A DNA stretch of 64,000 nucleotides from Poecilobothrus nobilitatus (taxonomy: Eukaryota; Arthropoda; Insecta; Diptera; Dolichopodidae): positions 69,192,416-69,256,415 of the forward strand of contig OX352774.1 of NCBI GenBank assembly GCA_947095535.1. Reading direction: 5' to 3'. Below the pieces are notes generated by a model, which was not told where the DNA came from, made no database searches, and saw only the letters and a list, made by a program, of their open reading frames with translations. Shown here piece after piece: positions 10,560 to 22,660 of this stretch (within the stretch, counting starts at the first letter, position 1; each line of letters opens with the position of its first letter). A program made the translations under genes and the position numbers.

Positions 10560-13500
10560 CATAATATAAAATAATAAAATTTCAATTTTGTTGGTAGGTT
10601 ATTTTGTTATATTGAAATGATTAACATGAATAATCGTCAAAAATTAAAATGCCCAAAAACTAACTAAAATTGGACAAATGGCCGAAAAATGAATCAACAA
10701 TTTTAAGTCATTTGTTATTTAATTGGGGAAAATTTGAGGCTTAAACATATTTTTGGTTTTTTTGTTTTTTTTTTAATTTTTGGAAGATTTTTCATTATGA
10801 AAAAAAATACCCAAAATATCTAAAAATCTAATCTGAACTAATAAAATGTTTTCAATGATTATTCATTTTGCTTCTTAAATAAACAATTTTCAGCCTCAGA
10901 ATTTTTTTTTTTAAAATGCGGGCAAAATGGTAGGTGTCAGCATAGTTTTTTAGAAAATGTACGAAAATTAAAATCCTGACTTCAAATTTTGTAAAATTAG
11001 ACGAATTTTTATTTTATCTACTTATGGTTCATTTTACGAGCGATTTTTCATTGCTTTTCAACTTTCTTAAATTTAAAGAACTTCGATTATGGTTTTTGTT
11101 ATGAAATAAAAATTAGGCTCAAAATTTGTTAGTAGGTAGGTATCTATTTAACTATTAATTTTTAAGTTTTCGAGGTTTTATTTTTAAGAGGCCGAATATT
11201 TTGAGTAATAAATAATTTTTTTATTTTTCGGGCTTTTATTTTGGGCAATTATCCATATAGCCATTGTGTATATTTAACTTTTAAGAAAACGTTTTTAAAT
11301 TACAGTTATATGTATGTTAACTTCAAAGTTTATTGCTTGAAAGTTGCATGTGGATATGTACATATGTAAAAAGTTTATTGTATGGTATGCACATAAGTAT
11401 GTACATGTATGTGTAAATATATGTAAGAATAGTTAGCGCAAACATTGATTTAATTAATTTTTTTTTGTGCTCAGTATGCATGCTTTCAATGTGATAGATT
11501 GGCTTGAAGAAATAATTTAGTAAAAAAAAAAAAAAGAATGTAAAAATTTAGTGGGATTGTACGATAATGAAATATCTGCGTTATTTTTTTTTTTACTTTT
11601 TATTTGGTGTTATTATTTTAATGTATCTAACTATCTATAGTAGTTATTTTAGCTTTTTGTTTTACTTTGTCGTTGCTGTATACTTATATTGTAAATATAC
11701 TTCTTAATTAAATTTTAAACTGGGTTAATTCGGCTTTGCAACTGAAAACTTAGAAGAAAATTTCTTTATTATTTTTATTTTAACAAGTTGGTTGTATAAT
11801 TGAACAGTGAACACTATCTTTTTCATTTTTTTTTTTTTTTATTAATTTTTTTTTTTTTTTTTACCAATTATTTTATTCTTGTATAATGAATAAATTTCAA
11901 TTTTTAATTAAAATAACTGTAATATACTTTTTCTATTTTCCAAGATTTTTTTTTGTTTTTCTTTGTTCTATTAAAAATTGATTAAAAATTATTTTTATTT
12001 TTTTTTATATAAAAAGTGATAAATAAATAATAATGTAAAATTTTAAAAAATAAGTATCTGTAAATTTTCTTGAACTAAAATCAATAATTAGTAGAAAGTG
12101 CATTTTATTTTAATTGTAACTAACAGATATTTTTTTTTTTTTAAATTACAAAATGGTTTTAATTTATAATAAACATTAAAATTATATGCATAAACAATAA
12201 TTTATACTTGTTATAAAAAAAAATTAGAAAAATATTTAATTTACAGACTCATTTAAAAAAAAAAAAAAACTTCTTCAATTTTTTGTTTATCATAAACATA
12301 TCGTTAAAACTTTATATTATGTATTTGAAATTTTTATTAAATTGTTTTAAATAACAATACATTTTCTAAAGTATGGTTATAACAAGATTTGGGTAACCAA
12401 CAGGTATATGTAATAAAAATTTGGGTTCAAAAAAACAATACTTCGAAATTACTCTAAGGCTAAGCGGTTTTTCTCTTTAAAATTATCTTCTTGAATCCCA
12501 AATATTACCTGATATATGAAACAAAACTTGATTATGTTAAAAATATATAGGTACATACTCCCATTTTTTTCAACTAACATCCTTGCAGTTTTATGTATAA
12601 ATAATCAAGGTTACCGTACCAATTACGATCATAGTTCTATACAAATGCAAACAGCAAATGAAATATGTATATATATGTATTATATGAAAACAAAATGTGT
12701 AAATTAAAAAAATTCGTTTTTGTCTTTGAGCACCCTGTACCTAACTGACAGAATCTGTACTTAAGTTATGCGAACAGTTTTAAGAACTTTTTATAGGCCT
12801 ATCTTTCGAACCATTACAGTTTAAATAGCTCTAACAAGTTTTAAGATATGTACCGTTATTCAAGAATGTTCGTAAAATTCTCAAAGTATACCGTTAGAGC
12901 TCATTAATGCCAAACCCTTACAATTAGTATTCATTATTTTTTTTTAATTTTCATTGTGCAAAATTGCAAAATTTTCGGGCGAATAATAAATAATCATTTA
13001 TCAAAAGTTTTGACATGATTAGTATTTAGTAACTCTTAAATCTACGGTTACTATAACATTATCTTTCAATTAAATTACTCTAATGGACACGTTAACTTGA
13101 AAAGTGAATAATTTTTTAAGGTTGTATTAACCTGTATTGTGTAAACCTGTATCTAATTACGTCGTCATTAAGACACAGTATTCACAGTATATTAAAGTTT
13201 AATTAAATTATAAAGTTATTTAGTTTAAATATATATTGTTTTTTTTTATTTCCTATCTAACAGGAAGTTTCTCACAATTAGCAAGTATAGGTACTTTAAA
13301 CAAAAATTTTTTTAGATTTAAAAAAAGCAAAAGAACAATATAATAGTTTAAATATTTTTTAACATGTTCTCGCAGTTCACCAGTTTTAAATTGTGATTTT
13401 ATGAGAAACATCTTGAAATTGTAAAGGGGTATAAATTAATTTTAGTTGAGTTTAGTTATATATTATGATTATTTAGTGAAAAATTTCAAATGTTAATATA

Positions 13501-15067
13501 GAGACAGTTTTCCAGAAAATTGTAAAATTAATTATGATAGTTATAATTGCAGTATTATCCTTACACTGAAACATAAATCAGAATAAGAGTTAGCAAAACA
13601 ATATTTAATGTTTTCATATCATTTGTGGTAGATTTTCGTATGATTTTCTCCAAGATAAACTTTTTGTATTGATAGTATGGTGTACCCATTATGAATTGAT
13701 AAACGTCATAACACCGAACGTCTATTTAATTCCAACACACAAAATCCAACAATTCAACTTGGGCAATTGCCTCCATATCCTGTGGGTTTTTTAAATAACT
13801 CTAACAACATGAATTTGAATAACAATTATTATAGAAAACATTATGACAACATAAAAAAAAAACCATTTTATCTCATACATTATTCATATCTTTTGTCAGC
13901 ATATCTACTATTATGTCCATAAACGTGTTAAACAAAACAAAAAGAAATTATAAAAAAAAAAAAAAAACAAATAAAAAAAATCATAAATTTTACTTAATTA
14001 AAGGTTATTTTAGTGTAATAAAAAAAAAAAAAATATCTGTTAAATATTTCTTTTTAAATTGTAAAGATAAACTAACAATCAAATACAAAATAATTATAAT
14101 ATTTTTTTTATTTTTCAACTTTACTACCAATAAAATATCAAAGAAAGTTTGTTAGAAGGCAAAAAAAAAAAAAAATAAAATCGCACCAAAAGCATTTTTG
14201 CAAAATTTTTTTTTTTTTTTACGAATCAAACGGACCAAATTTATGAAGGTTAAAAGGTTTTTTGCTACAAAGAAATTTTATTTTTATTTTTTAACTCTTT
14301 ATTTATATGACAAAATCATGACAGAAAATTAAATTTAAAGAATCGTTAAATAAAAGTAAAATTTCGTTAAAATTTTATCCTAGATAAAAAAAATGAAAGA
14401 AATAAAAAACAAGTTAGTAAAAAACACATAAAAATAAATACCTAAAAATTTCAAAAAAAATAAAGTAAGTCACAATTTTAAAATAAACTTTTCTTTGTTT
14501 ACGACTGGTGTTGTGTTTTTTTTTTTTTTTCTTTTTGTTAATTTGTACAAAAGAATATTTAATTTTGTTTTTTGTGTTAATTTTATTCGAAAATATAAAA
14601 ATTATTTGATGGTCACCTTTTTTAAATAAATCTAATTAATTAATATTAACACAAGGGAAATTTAAATACGATTTATAATATTTCATCATTATTTATTTAC
14701 TTCCATATATATGTGCATACATATATGCTATTAATATGTATTTATTTACATAGAGATTCAGGTATTATGATTTTATGTTATTGTTTTTTTTTTCTTTGTT
14801 AAATTTGATTAAGACTTACCTACTTTGACCAATAACAATTGAATGATGACCTAAGATTTATATTTTTGATTAATTATTGCATTCATTTTAGAACAACATT
14901 AAAACAACTTCTTAATTTTTATTTTTAGACATATTTGACATTATTATGTCATGCAGAAAAAAAATGCAAGTTTTTACTGTTGCATCTGAAAGTATACTTA
15001 AGGGGCTAGTTTTCATTAGAAATTTTGTGGATATTATTAAAATTTTAGAAAGAGAAAAAAAATATAA

Positions 15068-16060
15068 GCCCCTATTATGACAGTCAACTATCAACTATTT
15101 GACAAATGCGATCAACCAACAAACTTAAGATTGTGAAATTCAGGTTGACAAATTTTTTTTTTTTTTTATTGTGAATATTGGATAAATTTTTTACTATGAA
15201 TTTAACTAATTTATTTTGGCATTTGTAAAATTTTCAAAATAAAATTTTTGTTGTGTTGTTATTGAATTAACAAAAAATAATAGAAAATTGTTGAACAAAA
15301 ATGTTAACAAAAATAAGAAAATAATCAAAAATGTCATACTATTTGCAATCTTTCCCATTGCCATTTTGGAGAATCCCCCGTATCTTGGGAACCAAAAGTC
15401 TGGCAGATGTGATTTAAAAAACCTGAGTCCCCGATTCTCTAATAAGATCTAAAAAAGCAAACGAAAATTTTAAAAAGTCCGGAATGTGGCACCTTAGTTT
15501 TTGAGGTGCTTTTTTTTCTTGGGGTGGGCTTTAAAGTCGAACTTTATATACCTATATTTAAATTCTACTACAAAATCGATTAGTATACCTTTTTTAAATC
15601 ATGTCGATCCGACTTCTGATTCCCAAAATACGGGAACTTCTTGCAGCCTCCGTTATAACATAGCATAGGCTGTTTATGAAAATGCCTAATTATATTTTAT
15701 ACTTACTTACAATTTTTTTTCAAATTATTTAGTGCAGCAAAACGTTTTTGAATGTAGCACTCGTTTTTCTGTACCTGCATGATTAAGAACTACAATCTTG
15801 AATAGAACTGCAAACATGACCATATAGCTTTTACCTTTTCAAATCGAACAACTAAAATTTTTTCATTGATTTAAAATTTGACAACTGTCAACTAATATTG
15901 TATTTCATAATAGCAATTTTGAGTTGATGGTTGATAGTTGAAAACTTCATTGACAATTTTTTCAACATAGTTGAAGAGTTGCAATTGATAATACCATTTC
16001 AAGAAATTGATTGATACTTTTCAACTATTTAGTTGATAGTTGGCCGTCATAATAGAGGCC
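15068..16060. mobile_element. ~1-kb non-autonomous DNA transposon with ~28-bp TIRs
   Basis: The left end (gcccctattatgacagtcaa, from 15068) matches the reverse complement of the right end (ggcctctattatgacggcca, ending at 16060). Both continue into caactatcaacta. Further copies of the caacta/tagttg word lie inside the right end (about 15880-16040), a subterminal arrangement common in non-autonomous DNA transposons. No transposase frame survives. A separate inverted repeat (15374-15637) sits inside, probably a nested insertion. The flanks show no obvious duplication, so the superfamily is undetermined. Confidence 0.7.
15374..15637. repeat. Nested inverted repeat, relatively G+C-rich
   Basis: Left arm cccccgtatcttgggaacca (from about 15375) matches the reverse complement of the right arm ending near 15637 (ttcccgtattttgggaatca). 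Similarity runs on through a shared gatttaaaaaa about 45 bases in, so the arms are about 75-80 bases with mismatches. The middle includes G+C-richer words such as cttggggtgggc. It lies wholly within the 15068-16060 element, so it is either that element's own internal structure or a second MITE inserted into it. Confidence 0.65.
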
Positions 16061-16579
16061 ATAGCGGTACTACCAGTGGGAAAAAGAGATAAAAAATATA
16101 TGCTCAAAAATATCGTTGATAAAATACTTCTCTAAAGAATTTATAGACGATATTCAGCTAATTTATGGACGATATATTCAGTAAAATAAAAAAATCGTTG
16201 AATGATATTTTTTTATAGAGTTTTATCTTTTACACACATACATGTGTCATTTTTGTATCTTCTGTCTATGCTCTAACATTTTCGTGCGTATTTTTTTCTC
16301 TTGAAAACCAGCCTTTATTTTGTCCTTTTTTTTTAGTTCAAGTGTTGAACATTTTTATTTTTTTTTGAAGTTCAAAAGACAGTAAGACACATAAGGTAAA
16401 TGTATTAGTAGTAAACGTATAATTTCAACTTAATTTTTAAATTAATTAGAATTTAAGATTTAGTAAATTTATTTGATAATATATTTTTGCAAAATATTAA
16501 AAAATCATTTAGTTATTGTGTTTTAAGTAAATTAAGGCAATTGCTCCTCTAATGGAGATACATTTTTATTTTGATGAAC

Positions 16580-16904
16580 CTATAGTGGCGATAGTATATC
16601 CCAATTGTGGAAAAGTTTGTATAGTTTTTATTTTCAAATATATTATCTTAACAAATTTTTAAATATATTTTTGACTTCTCTAGTTTTTCAACTTCACTCT
16701 TAGATCTAGGAAACAAAATTAAATTAAAATATAAATAAAAACTAAGAAAATAAAATTTTTCCGCGCCATTTTTATATAAGTTTTTAGATTTAACGAATAA
16801 AATTATTTTATTTTAATTAAATTTAATTAAAACGCTTAATTTTTTTTCTCTTTTCGTATAAAAATCAATATTATCTCCACAATTGGTACGTCTTTCCACT
16901 ATAG
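16580..16904. mobile_element. ~325-bp MITE with CTATAGTGG termini
   Basis: The left end reads ctatagtggcgatagtatat followed by cccaattgtgga. The reverse complement of the right end reads ctatagtggaaagacgtacc followed by aattgtgga. The first nine bases are identical, and the ccaattgtgga block is conserved with a small length difference between. The interior is plain A+T-rich sequence without coding. No clear duplicated flank. It is a non-autonomous DNA element of unknown family. Confidence 0.7.
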
Positions 16905-17555
16905 TTTATAATAGGTACATTTACCTTACATAATATTTATTTATTTATTTTTTTAATAGAATAGTTCTCCCACCCCACCTTATATTTCCATCCTACTTCA
17001 TATGCCATATTTTAAGGAAAAGATGGCAGACTTTTTCTTTTAGGTGTGATTGTTTCTATACATAAGGAATATAATTTTTACCAATTTTAAGCTTCAAACA
17101 TTTTGTAATTACATTTTCTTGACAATCCTGCATACTTGTTTAAATTACAAACTTAATTTTATGTACATTTAACTTATTATTATTTACATTTAACTTACTT
17201 AAATACAATTAGTTAAAAATCTAAACTTTCGATTATGATTGAACAAAACTTTCATGGGAATAAGTTTTTTTTTTTTTTAGAATAGATTCACAATTATCAA
17301 CGGTTTTTATACTCGCTGGTCTGAATAAAATTAAAAATTTTGTTAATTAAAAGTCAAAAGTAACAATTAAAATATTTTATTTATAAAAAAAATAATCACT
17401 TCTAATACTTAACTTAACTAATCAATCAATCAATAATTGTTTAATCAATAACTGTTTTTAAGATAATGATTTTTGTGTTTTAAATGGCGTTCTAATTTGT
17501 TAATTGGAGTACATATTCTTTTTTACTAATAAATTATCAAAATTAACTTAAGTAT
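16905..17555. other. A+T-rich non-coding DNA, no gene seen
   Basis: Nothing recognisable apart from short T runs and repeated ttaacttactt-like words at 17160-17215. Confidence 0.55.
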
Positions 17556-18187
17556 AGACGCCCAAAATAGACGTTATGTGACGATAAAAAAAAACGCTAG
17601 AAATGAGTACGAGTTTTCTCGCGAATAAGCGAGTAACTACCCAAAATGTAAAAGTAATGATGATAATATCATATGCTTTTTTGTTTACAAGTTCTGCCTG
17701 GAATTAGTACAAATTTATTTTGAAATTTTATATGTTTTTAATTATTTTTAGCATGAATAAAAAAGAATTAGCAATAAAGATATGCATTGTAACTTTAGTT
17801 AAATTAAAATGTTTAAAAGTAATTACAAAAAAATAGACGATTGAAGGCAATACAAAAAAACTGTTTAATGAATAATAATCAATTTAATCAAAAATAAAAA
17901 TGGATACTTCGTTATTTGTATATTATTAAATTATATTAATATAATTTTAAAATTTCCGATTTTTCAAATAAACAACTTTGTACGTAAATTAAAGTTTTAG
18001 GTTAAACATATTGTCATCTTTTTACGGAGATTTTATATGACATTTCTTGCGCTTATATAACGTCATATAGTTTTTTGTACAGTTTTTTTTACATTTTTAT
18101 CGTCTATTTTGGCTATTTCCATATATTTAAATGTAATGGTAAAGTTTTTCCCGTTTTGTTACGTCTCGTTACGTCTATTCTGGGCTA
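17556..18187. mobile_element. ~630-bp DNA element with GCCCAAAATAGACGT termini
   Basis: The left end (gcccaaaatagacgttatgt, from 17560) matches the reverse complement of the right end (tagcccagaatagacgtaac, ending at 18187). The word recurs as cgtctattttggc at 18101-18113, again pointing inward. This forms repeated subterminal motifs with gacgata/tatcgtc beside them. Coding capacity is absent. TATAG occurs next to both ends (about 17553-17557 and 18192-18196) and could be part of a target duplication, but the spacing differs and I am unsure. Confidence 0.6.
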
Positions 18188-19959
18188 GGCTTTATAGTAA
18201 GTCCACATGTATTTATTTGCTTTTATGTATGTATTTTAGTAACTAAATGCAACTTTTCATGCAATAAAAAATAATACATAGGTAATTCTAATATGTATAT
18301 AATTTTTGTACTAAATTATTTTTTTTTTAACTATATATTTAATAATTGCAAATTTTTGATTTTATTATCTAATGGTAACATGCAATAAATTTTGATGTTC
18401 ATATAGTATCAAAGTCCATTGTATTTTAAAAACAAATTAATTAATTCGTTGTATTGATTGATCCTTTGATTTGATTTCTTTTCTTGACAATTAACATGTA
18501 AAATGTTGTTATTGTTGTTTGGCAGCGGTTGATAGGCAACTATCCTTACATCTAGGCTCTTTGGCTAACCTGTCAATTATTGTTGAATATTAACGTTTGC
18601 ATTTTTGTATTGTAGTTCTATTTTGTCACTTTATGTCGGGAGTGATAGGTTGCTAAAAACTTTAGATCAGACTTGTCACATTCAGCTCAAAAATGAAAAC
18701 TTCTTGAAAGATTAGTGTTCCAGTGCTTTTCTAGTCTATATTAATAAAACTATTTTAATGTATATAACTTTTAACTATATATGAAATATATTTAACTATT
18801 TTTTTTTTTTTATTTAAATTTTTACTTTTTTTTTTATGAGTTTTTTGGCGCAAAAGTTAATTATCTCAAATTTCTTACCAGTTTTTTTGTTTTTAATTAC
18901 TTATATTCATTAATTTCTCTTAAAATTATTATTCCATAGGGTTTCCTTTTTGTTTTGTTTTTTTTTTTCATAATTAAAACAAGCAAAAAAAATTTATTAA
19001 TATTTTAAAAAATGAAATAATAAAAATTATTGTAAGAAGAATGAAAAGAAAAAGCAAATTTTCTTAGCTAAGGTATAAAGGTATGTAAGGTATATAAAAA
19101 AAAGAAACCTTAAGTGTTTCTCAGAGATATTAAATTACAAGATCTCCCAACGAGTCATATCGTCGTCACATATATATGTATATATATAAAACAATTATTA
19201 TACAGTAGTAAGTATAATAATGTTAAAAATGTAATGGTTGAATGAATTAAATAACAACTTGTTGTGGCTCCGGACGAGTTTAATAATTTATTATGATAAT
19301 ATACTTAAGTATAAAGAAAAATATATAGTAATTCTTTTAGTATCTAGTAGATATTCATTTGTTGATTTTTTAAATTAAGTACAAATTATTTTCCATTCAA
19401 CCTTGAAAATTTATGGTTGATACTGTTATATAATAAAATATTTTATTTTATTTATTAGTTAACAAAATATGAATAAGACACGGTTGAATATTAAAAATTC
19501 AAAAATTACTGGCAAGCAAATATTTTGTTCTTTTCTTTAAGATGTTTTCCAAGCGGCAAGCAACTGATAATTTAACAAGAAAATAATAAAACGAGTTCAC
19601 TTCTAATTGGTGAAGTGGATATAATTGGTAAATAAAAAATATATCTTATATACGATAAAAGATGGCACACAAATAAAAATATTTATGTGTATCACAACAG
19701 CCGAATAATCAATGGCCTAATGAAAAAAATGATGATTAAAAAGAAATCACTCTGAAGTCAAACATGAATAATAAGGCCATTAGCAAATACCGACTGTTTT
19801 TCTAATAATTTTTGACAACTAAAATAACAGGAAAGTAAAGTAAATTTTCTTGTAAAATTGTTCTAATGTGTTTGACGTTTAAAATTGTTTTGTTCTGTTC
19901 TGATCTATTCAGATCTAATACTTTTAAACAAACCTTTTAGTTTATATAACGGTTTTCAA
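18188..19959. other. A+T-rich non-coding DNA, no gene seen
   Basis: No exon or element recognised. Bases 18510-18660 have mixed composition (gcagcggttgataggcaact and onward) and may be an eroded repeat. Confidence 0.5.
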
Positions 19960-20534
19960 TTTTTATACTCGTGTGGTCAAGGGTATAATAAATTTGCTAT
20001 TACGTTTGTGACACTTTAATGGACTCGAACTAGATATAGGCTCAAAGATAGAATCGAATTCTGAGTTGATTCGTTCGTCTGCACGATAACTGAAAAAAAT
20101 AAAGGAGCTTGGAGTCAGAAATTTTTTTTGCATTACTTTTGCAAAATTGTTAGTTTCACTATTTAAATCCAGCATTTTCGGCCAGCGAGTTCGAGTATCT
20201 GCGATAACAACTTTTGTAATATTTAAACTAACTAACAACTTTTGTAAAATTTGGTTGTGCTAGAGGAGCAGCAGGTTCAAGTAGCTTCCAAATTTTGAAA
20301 CTGAATAAAGCTAGGCATCTAACCTCTTAGAAAGATGATGAACAGGTCAGGGTAGTTGTCATACAACTCCAAAATTTACATAAATATATCTCGGTACTAA
20401 AACATTTGATATTTTGTAAAAGATGGTCAATTTTTATGGAGACAGCATATACTCGTATTATGTTCATATTTCTGTTCAGAGTTCTGTGTCGTTCAGAGTT
20501 GACACAGTCTACTCTACTGCACCCTGCCTCGTTT
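19960..20534 (+). mobile_element. INE-1/DINE-1-like element, copy 1
   Basis: It starts tttttatactcgtgtggtca and then gggtataataaatttgctat, followed by acgtttgtgacac. This is the start shared with the copies at 31490 and 39657. It ends with cagagttgacacagtctact and a terminal ctcgtttt. In Drosophila, INE-1/DINE-1 (DNAREP1, Helitron-related, non-autonomous) has the same layout: TATACCC...GGGTATA at the 5' end, a middle with repeated CTAGA and AGCTAGA-type words, and a GAGT-hairpin end near GTATC...CTCGACT. I identify it by this resemblance, not by a database match. The 91-codon minus-strand frame at 19963-20238 is a by-product: a similar peptide stretch (CHKRN-KFIIPL) appears in the copy at 39560-39814. 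Confidence 0.65.
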
Positions 20535-22483
20535 TACCTTTAATTTTCTCACATTCAAATTTAACATGCCTTTTTACTATATTTTGATCTGCTTCTAGTT
20601 ACAAATTTATTAAGCTAATTTAATGTTTTGAAATATTATTACTAAAGTATGTATGCATGTATATTTTAAACGATTTTGTGTATAAATTATTTTTGGGTAT
20701 TTATGTATTAATAAATATAAAATAATAAAAGTTAGAAAACAGTATTTAATGATCATTTTTAGGGGTTATGTTGGAAAAAATATAAAAATTTTTAAAATAA
20801 AATTTGAGTTTTTGTAATATTTCACTAATTTTTATTTTTGTTTATTTTTAGGTAAGTCAACTAAAAACCATTTGTTTATGAATCCATTAAATGCATGATG
20901 TAAGTAATTTTTAAATATATTGAAAAAGCAGACATAGTTTGTTGCTGAAATAACTACAGAACACACAACAAAATATAAGATTTTTAAATAAAAGTTAAGT
21001 AAAATTTTTAATAGTTTTGTTTTATTTATAATTATTTTATGTGAATATAAATATCTATACAATTAAAATAGACGCCATCATTCCTAAAATAGCTACACCA
21101 TAAAATATGAGTAATTTATGATAACAGTTATATTGATACGTAATTGAACCGCTTTGGCGGTACGTAATCATGCCGCTTAAGCCAACTGTTGGAGATATGA
21201 TTTTTTTGTTTAATTTTCATACGACAACAGTAACGTTTACGAATCGTAAGCGAATCATAAAAGTTATTCGTAAACGAACTTTACTATGATATGAAGAAAT
21301 GATTTCGCCAACGATTCGTTTTTTTTGAAGGGTGTGCAGTAATAAATTTCACACATGACAAATGTAAATCAGCAAAAAAAAAAAAAAATTAAAATATCTT
21401 AATCTCGGTGACGACATATTTTTGATTGGGCGTCGATGGTCGATGGTATAAGTAAATACATAAGAAAAGAATTTATAAATGTTTTAATGTTTTAGTTGCA
21501 AATTTTTCGTCGATTCTCAAAATTGTCATTTTTTATATTGACTATTGAAACACAGTCATTTAGCAAAATTTTCTCATTTTTGTGTTTTGGAAGTTGATAC
21601 ATTTTTGCTTTTATGTAATTCCAGCCGATCATTGACTGTAGTACATTATAATTTGCAAAACTAAAATTACCGACAGTTTTAATTTTGGAACTGTTTTTTT
21701 TTTTTTTCTGCAACGTACGATTTTTTAAAAATTAATGAAGCTTCACTTAATATACATAATATAGAAGTACAATATATATTGAAGTAAATAAGAAAATAAA
21801 AAAAATATTTTAGCGTGTTTAAATAATTTAAATATAACTAATGAGTAATGAGAAGTCATTTTATAACATTTTTATACAAATAATAATGTATATTTTAATA
21901 AAAAGCATTTTATAAGCAGAAGTAACTAAAACATTAATTATAAATGTATGTACTTATTATAAAATTGATTAAATAATAAAGATGTACCACTTCCTAAAAA
22001 TTATATAAGAATTATTATTTTATTGTAGAATGTAGACATTCAGGATTTCTATTATTTCTTATTTAAAAAAAAAAAAAAAAAACATTTATTTCGCTTCATT
22101 GTGTCAATTGAATATGGAAAAAAGGTTTTTTTTTTTTTATTAGATTCATTTTGAAAATTTTTTTATTTTAACCCTCGATGGACAAATCGTAGTTTTAAAT
22201 GAGATTTTTATAAATAATATCTCTTACACTTAAATTATTTAATCGAATTGTTTTAGTTGTTCATGAATCAAATGTTATAACAACGAAGTTACTGAAGATT
22301 CTAAAAATTTAACGCTAAAAGAAAAAAATAAAGTAATAAGGTTGAGTTTACCTACGCAGTTTTTCTGTAATGTGATGGTATAAAAATAACATGATTAGGC
22401 TACTTGAAAAAGAATAACGTTATCAGCTGTTCTTTTTTAGAACTTAGCAATTTTTTTTTCGTTCATGGTTTATGGAGGGATTT
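20535..22483. other. A+T-rich non-coding DNA, no gene seen
   Basis: Apart from the hairpin-rich patch at 21135-21276, nothing is recognisable. Minus-strand frames at 20832-21062 and 21492-21713 show no domain and are rich in K, N, I and F. Confidence 0.5.
21135..21276. repeat. Cluster of short palindromes (TACGTAAT, ACCGC...GCGGT, CGTTTACGAAT)
   Basis: tacgtaat occurs twice around the perfect stem accgc-tttg-gcggt (21148-21161). About 70 bases on, cgtttacgaat (21234-21244) is exactly inverted at 21266-21276, giving an 11-bp stem with a 21-base loop. The loop contains tcgtaagcgaatc, itself close to the arm. It is probably the remains of a small inverted-repeat element. No flanking duplication was found. 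Confidence 0.6.
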
Positions 22484-22660
22484 CGTTAATGGTTTCGTTA
22501 GTGGGTTATTGCGTATAAAATACGCTGTAAACACTGAAGGAGTGTGGGTTCGAATCTCACACGTTGCAAGAGTTATTCCCCATTACGAAATTTACAACCA
22601 TGCCTGAACAGGAAAGGCTGTGTAATTTCCTGTCCACATTTATGTGACAGATAACTGCAT
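22484..22660 (+). mobile_element. tRNA-derived SINE, family 1, copy a
   Basis: The head shows RNA polymerase III promoter-like boxes: tagtgggttattg near 22499-22511 (A-box-like) and ggttcgaatctc at 22547-22558 (B box). The body runs ttcccc, a shared tttaca, ggaaaggctgtgtaatttcc, then tgtccacatttatgtgac, and ends in cataaaaaa. The copy at 29270-29463 matches along the whole length with substitutions. SINEs are copied by LINE reverse transcriptases and transcribed from the internal tRNA promoter. The tail directly abuts the 3' end of a minus-strand INE-1-like element. The plus-strand frame at 22404-22607 crosses the SINE and is not a gene. Confidence 0.75.

Larger units (their letters stand above)
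8361..15067. other. A+T-rich non-coding DNA with TATG/CATA microsatellites
   Basis: A 6.7-kb stretch without a supportable gene. The 100-codon frame at 10127-10429 (-) is made largely of poly-T/A codons (runs of F, K and I). Frames at 9404-9628, 13913-14155 and 14912-15094 are of the same kind. CATA/TATG microsatellites recur near 8885-8933, 9491-9515, 9656-9684, 10029-10064 and 10528-10560. At 12716-12760 the sequence resembles 30103-30150 (see findings). Confidence 0.5.

Noticed and set aside
19963..20238. 91-codon minus-strand frame sharing CHKRN-KFIIPL with a frame at 39560-39814
   Set aside because: The similarity comes from two homologous INE-1-like copies. The frames are neither the same length nor free of shifts relative to each other.
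22499..22560. Possible functional tRNA gene (good B box ggttcgaatctc)
   Set aside because: It cannot be folded into a cloverleaf, has a degenerate A box, and is followed by a body shared with a second copy at 29270, so it is a SINE head.
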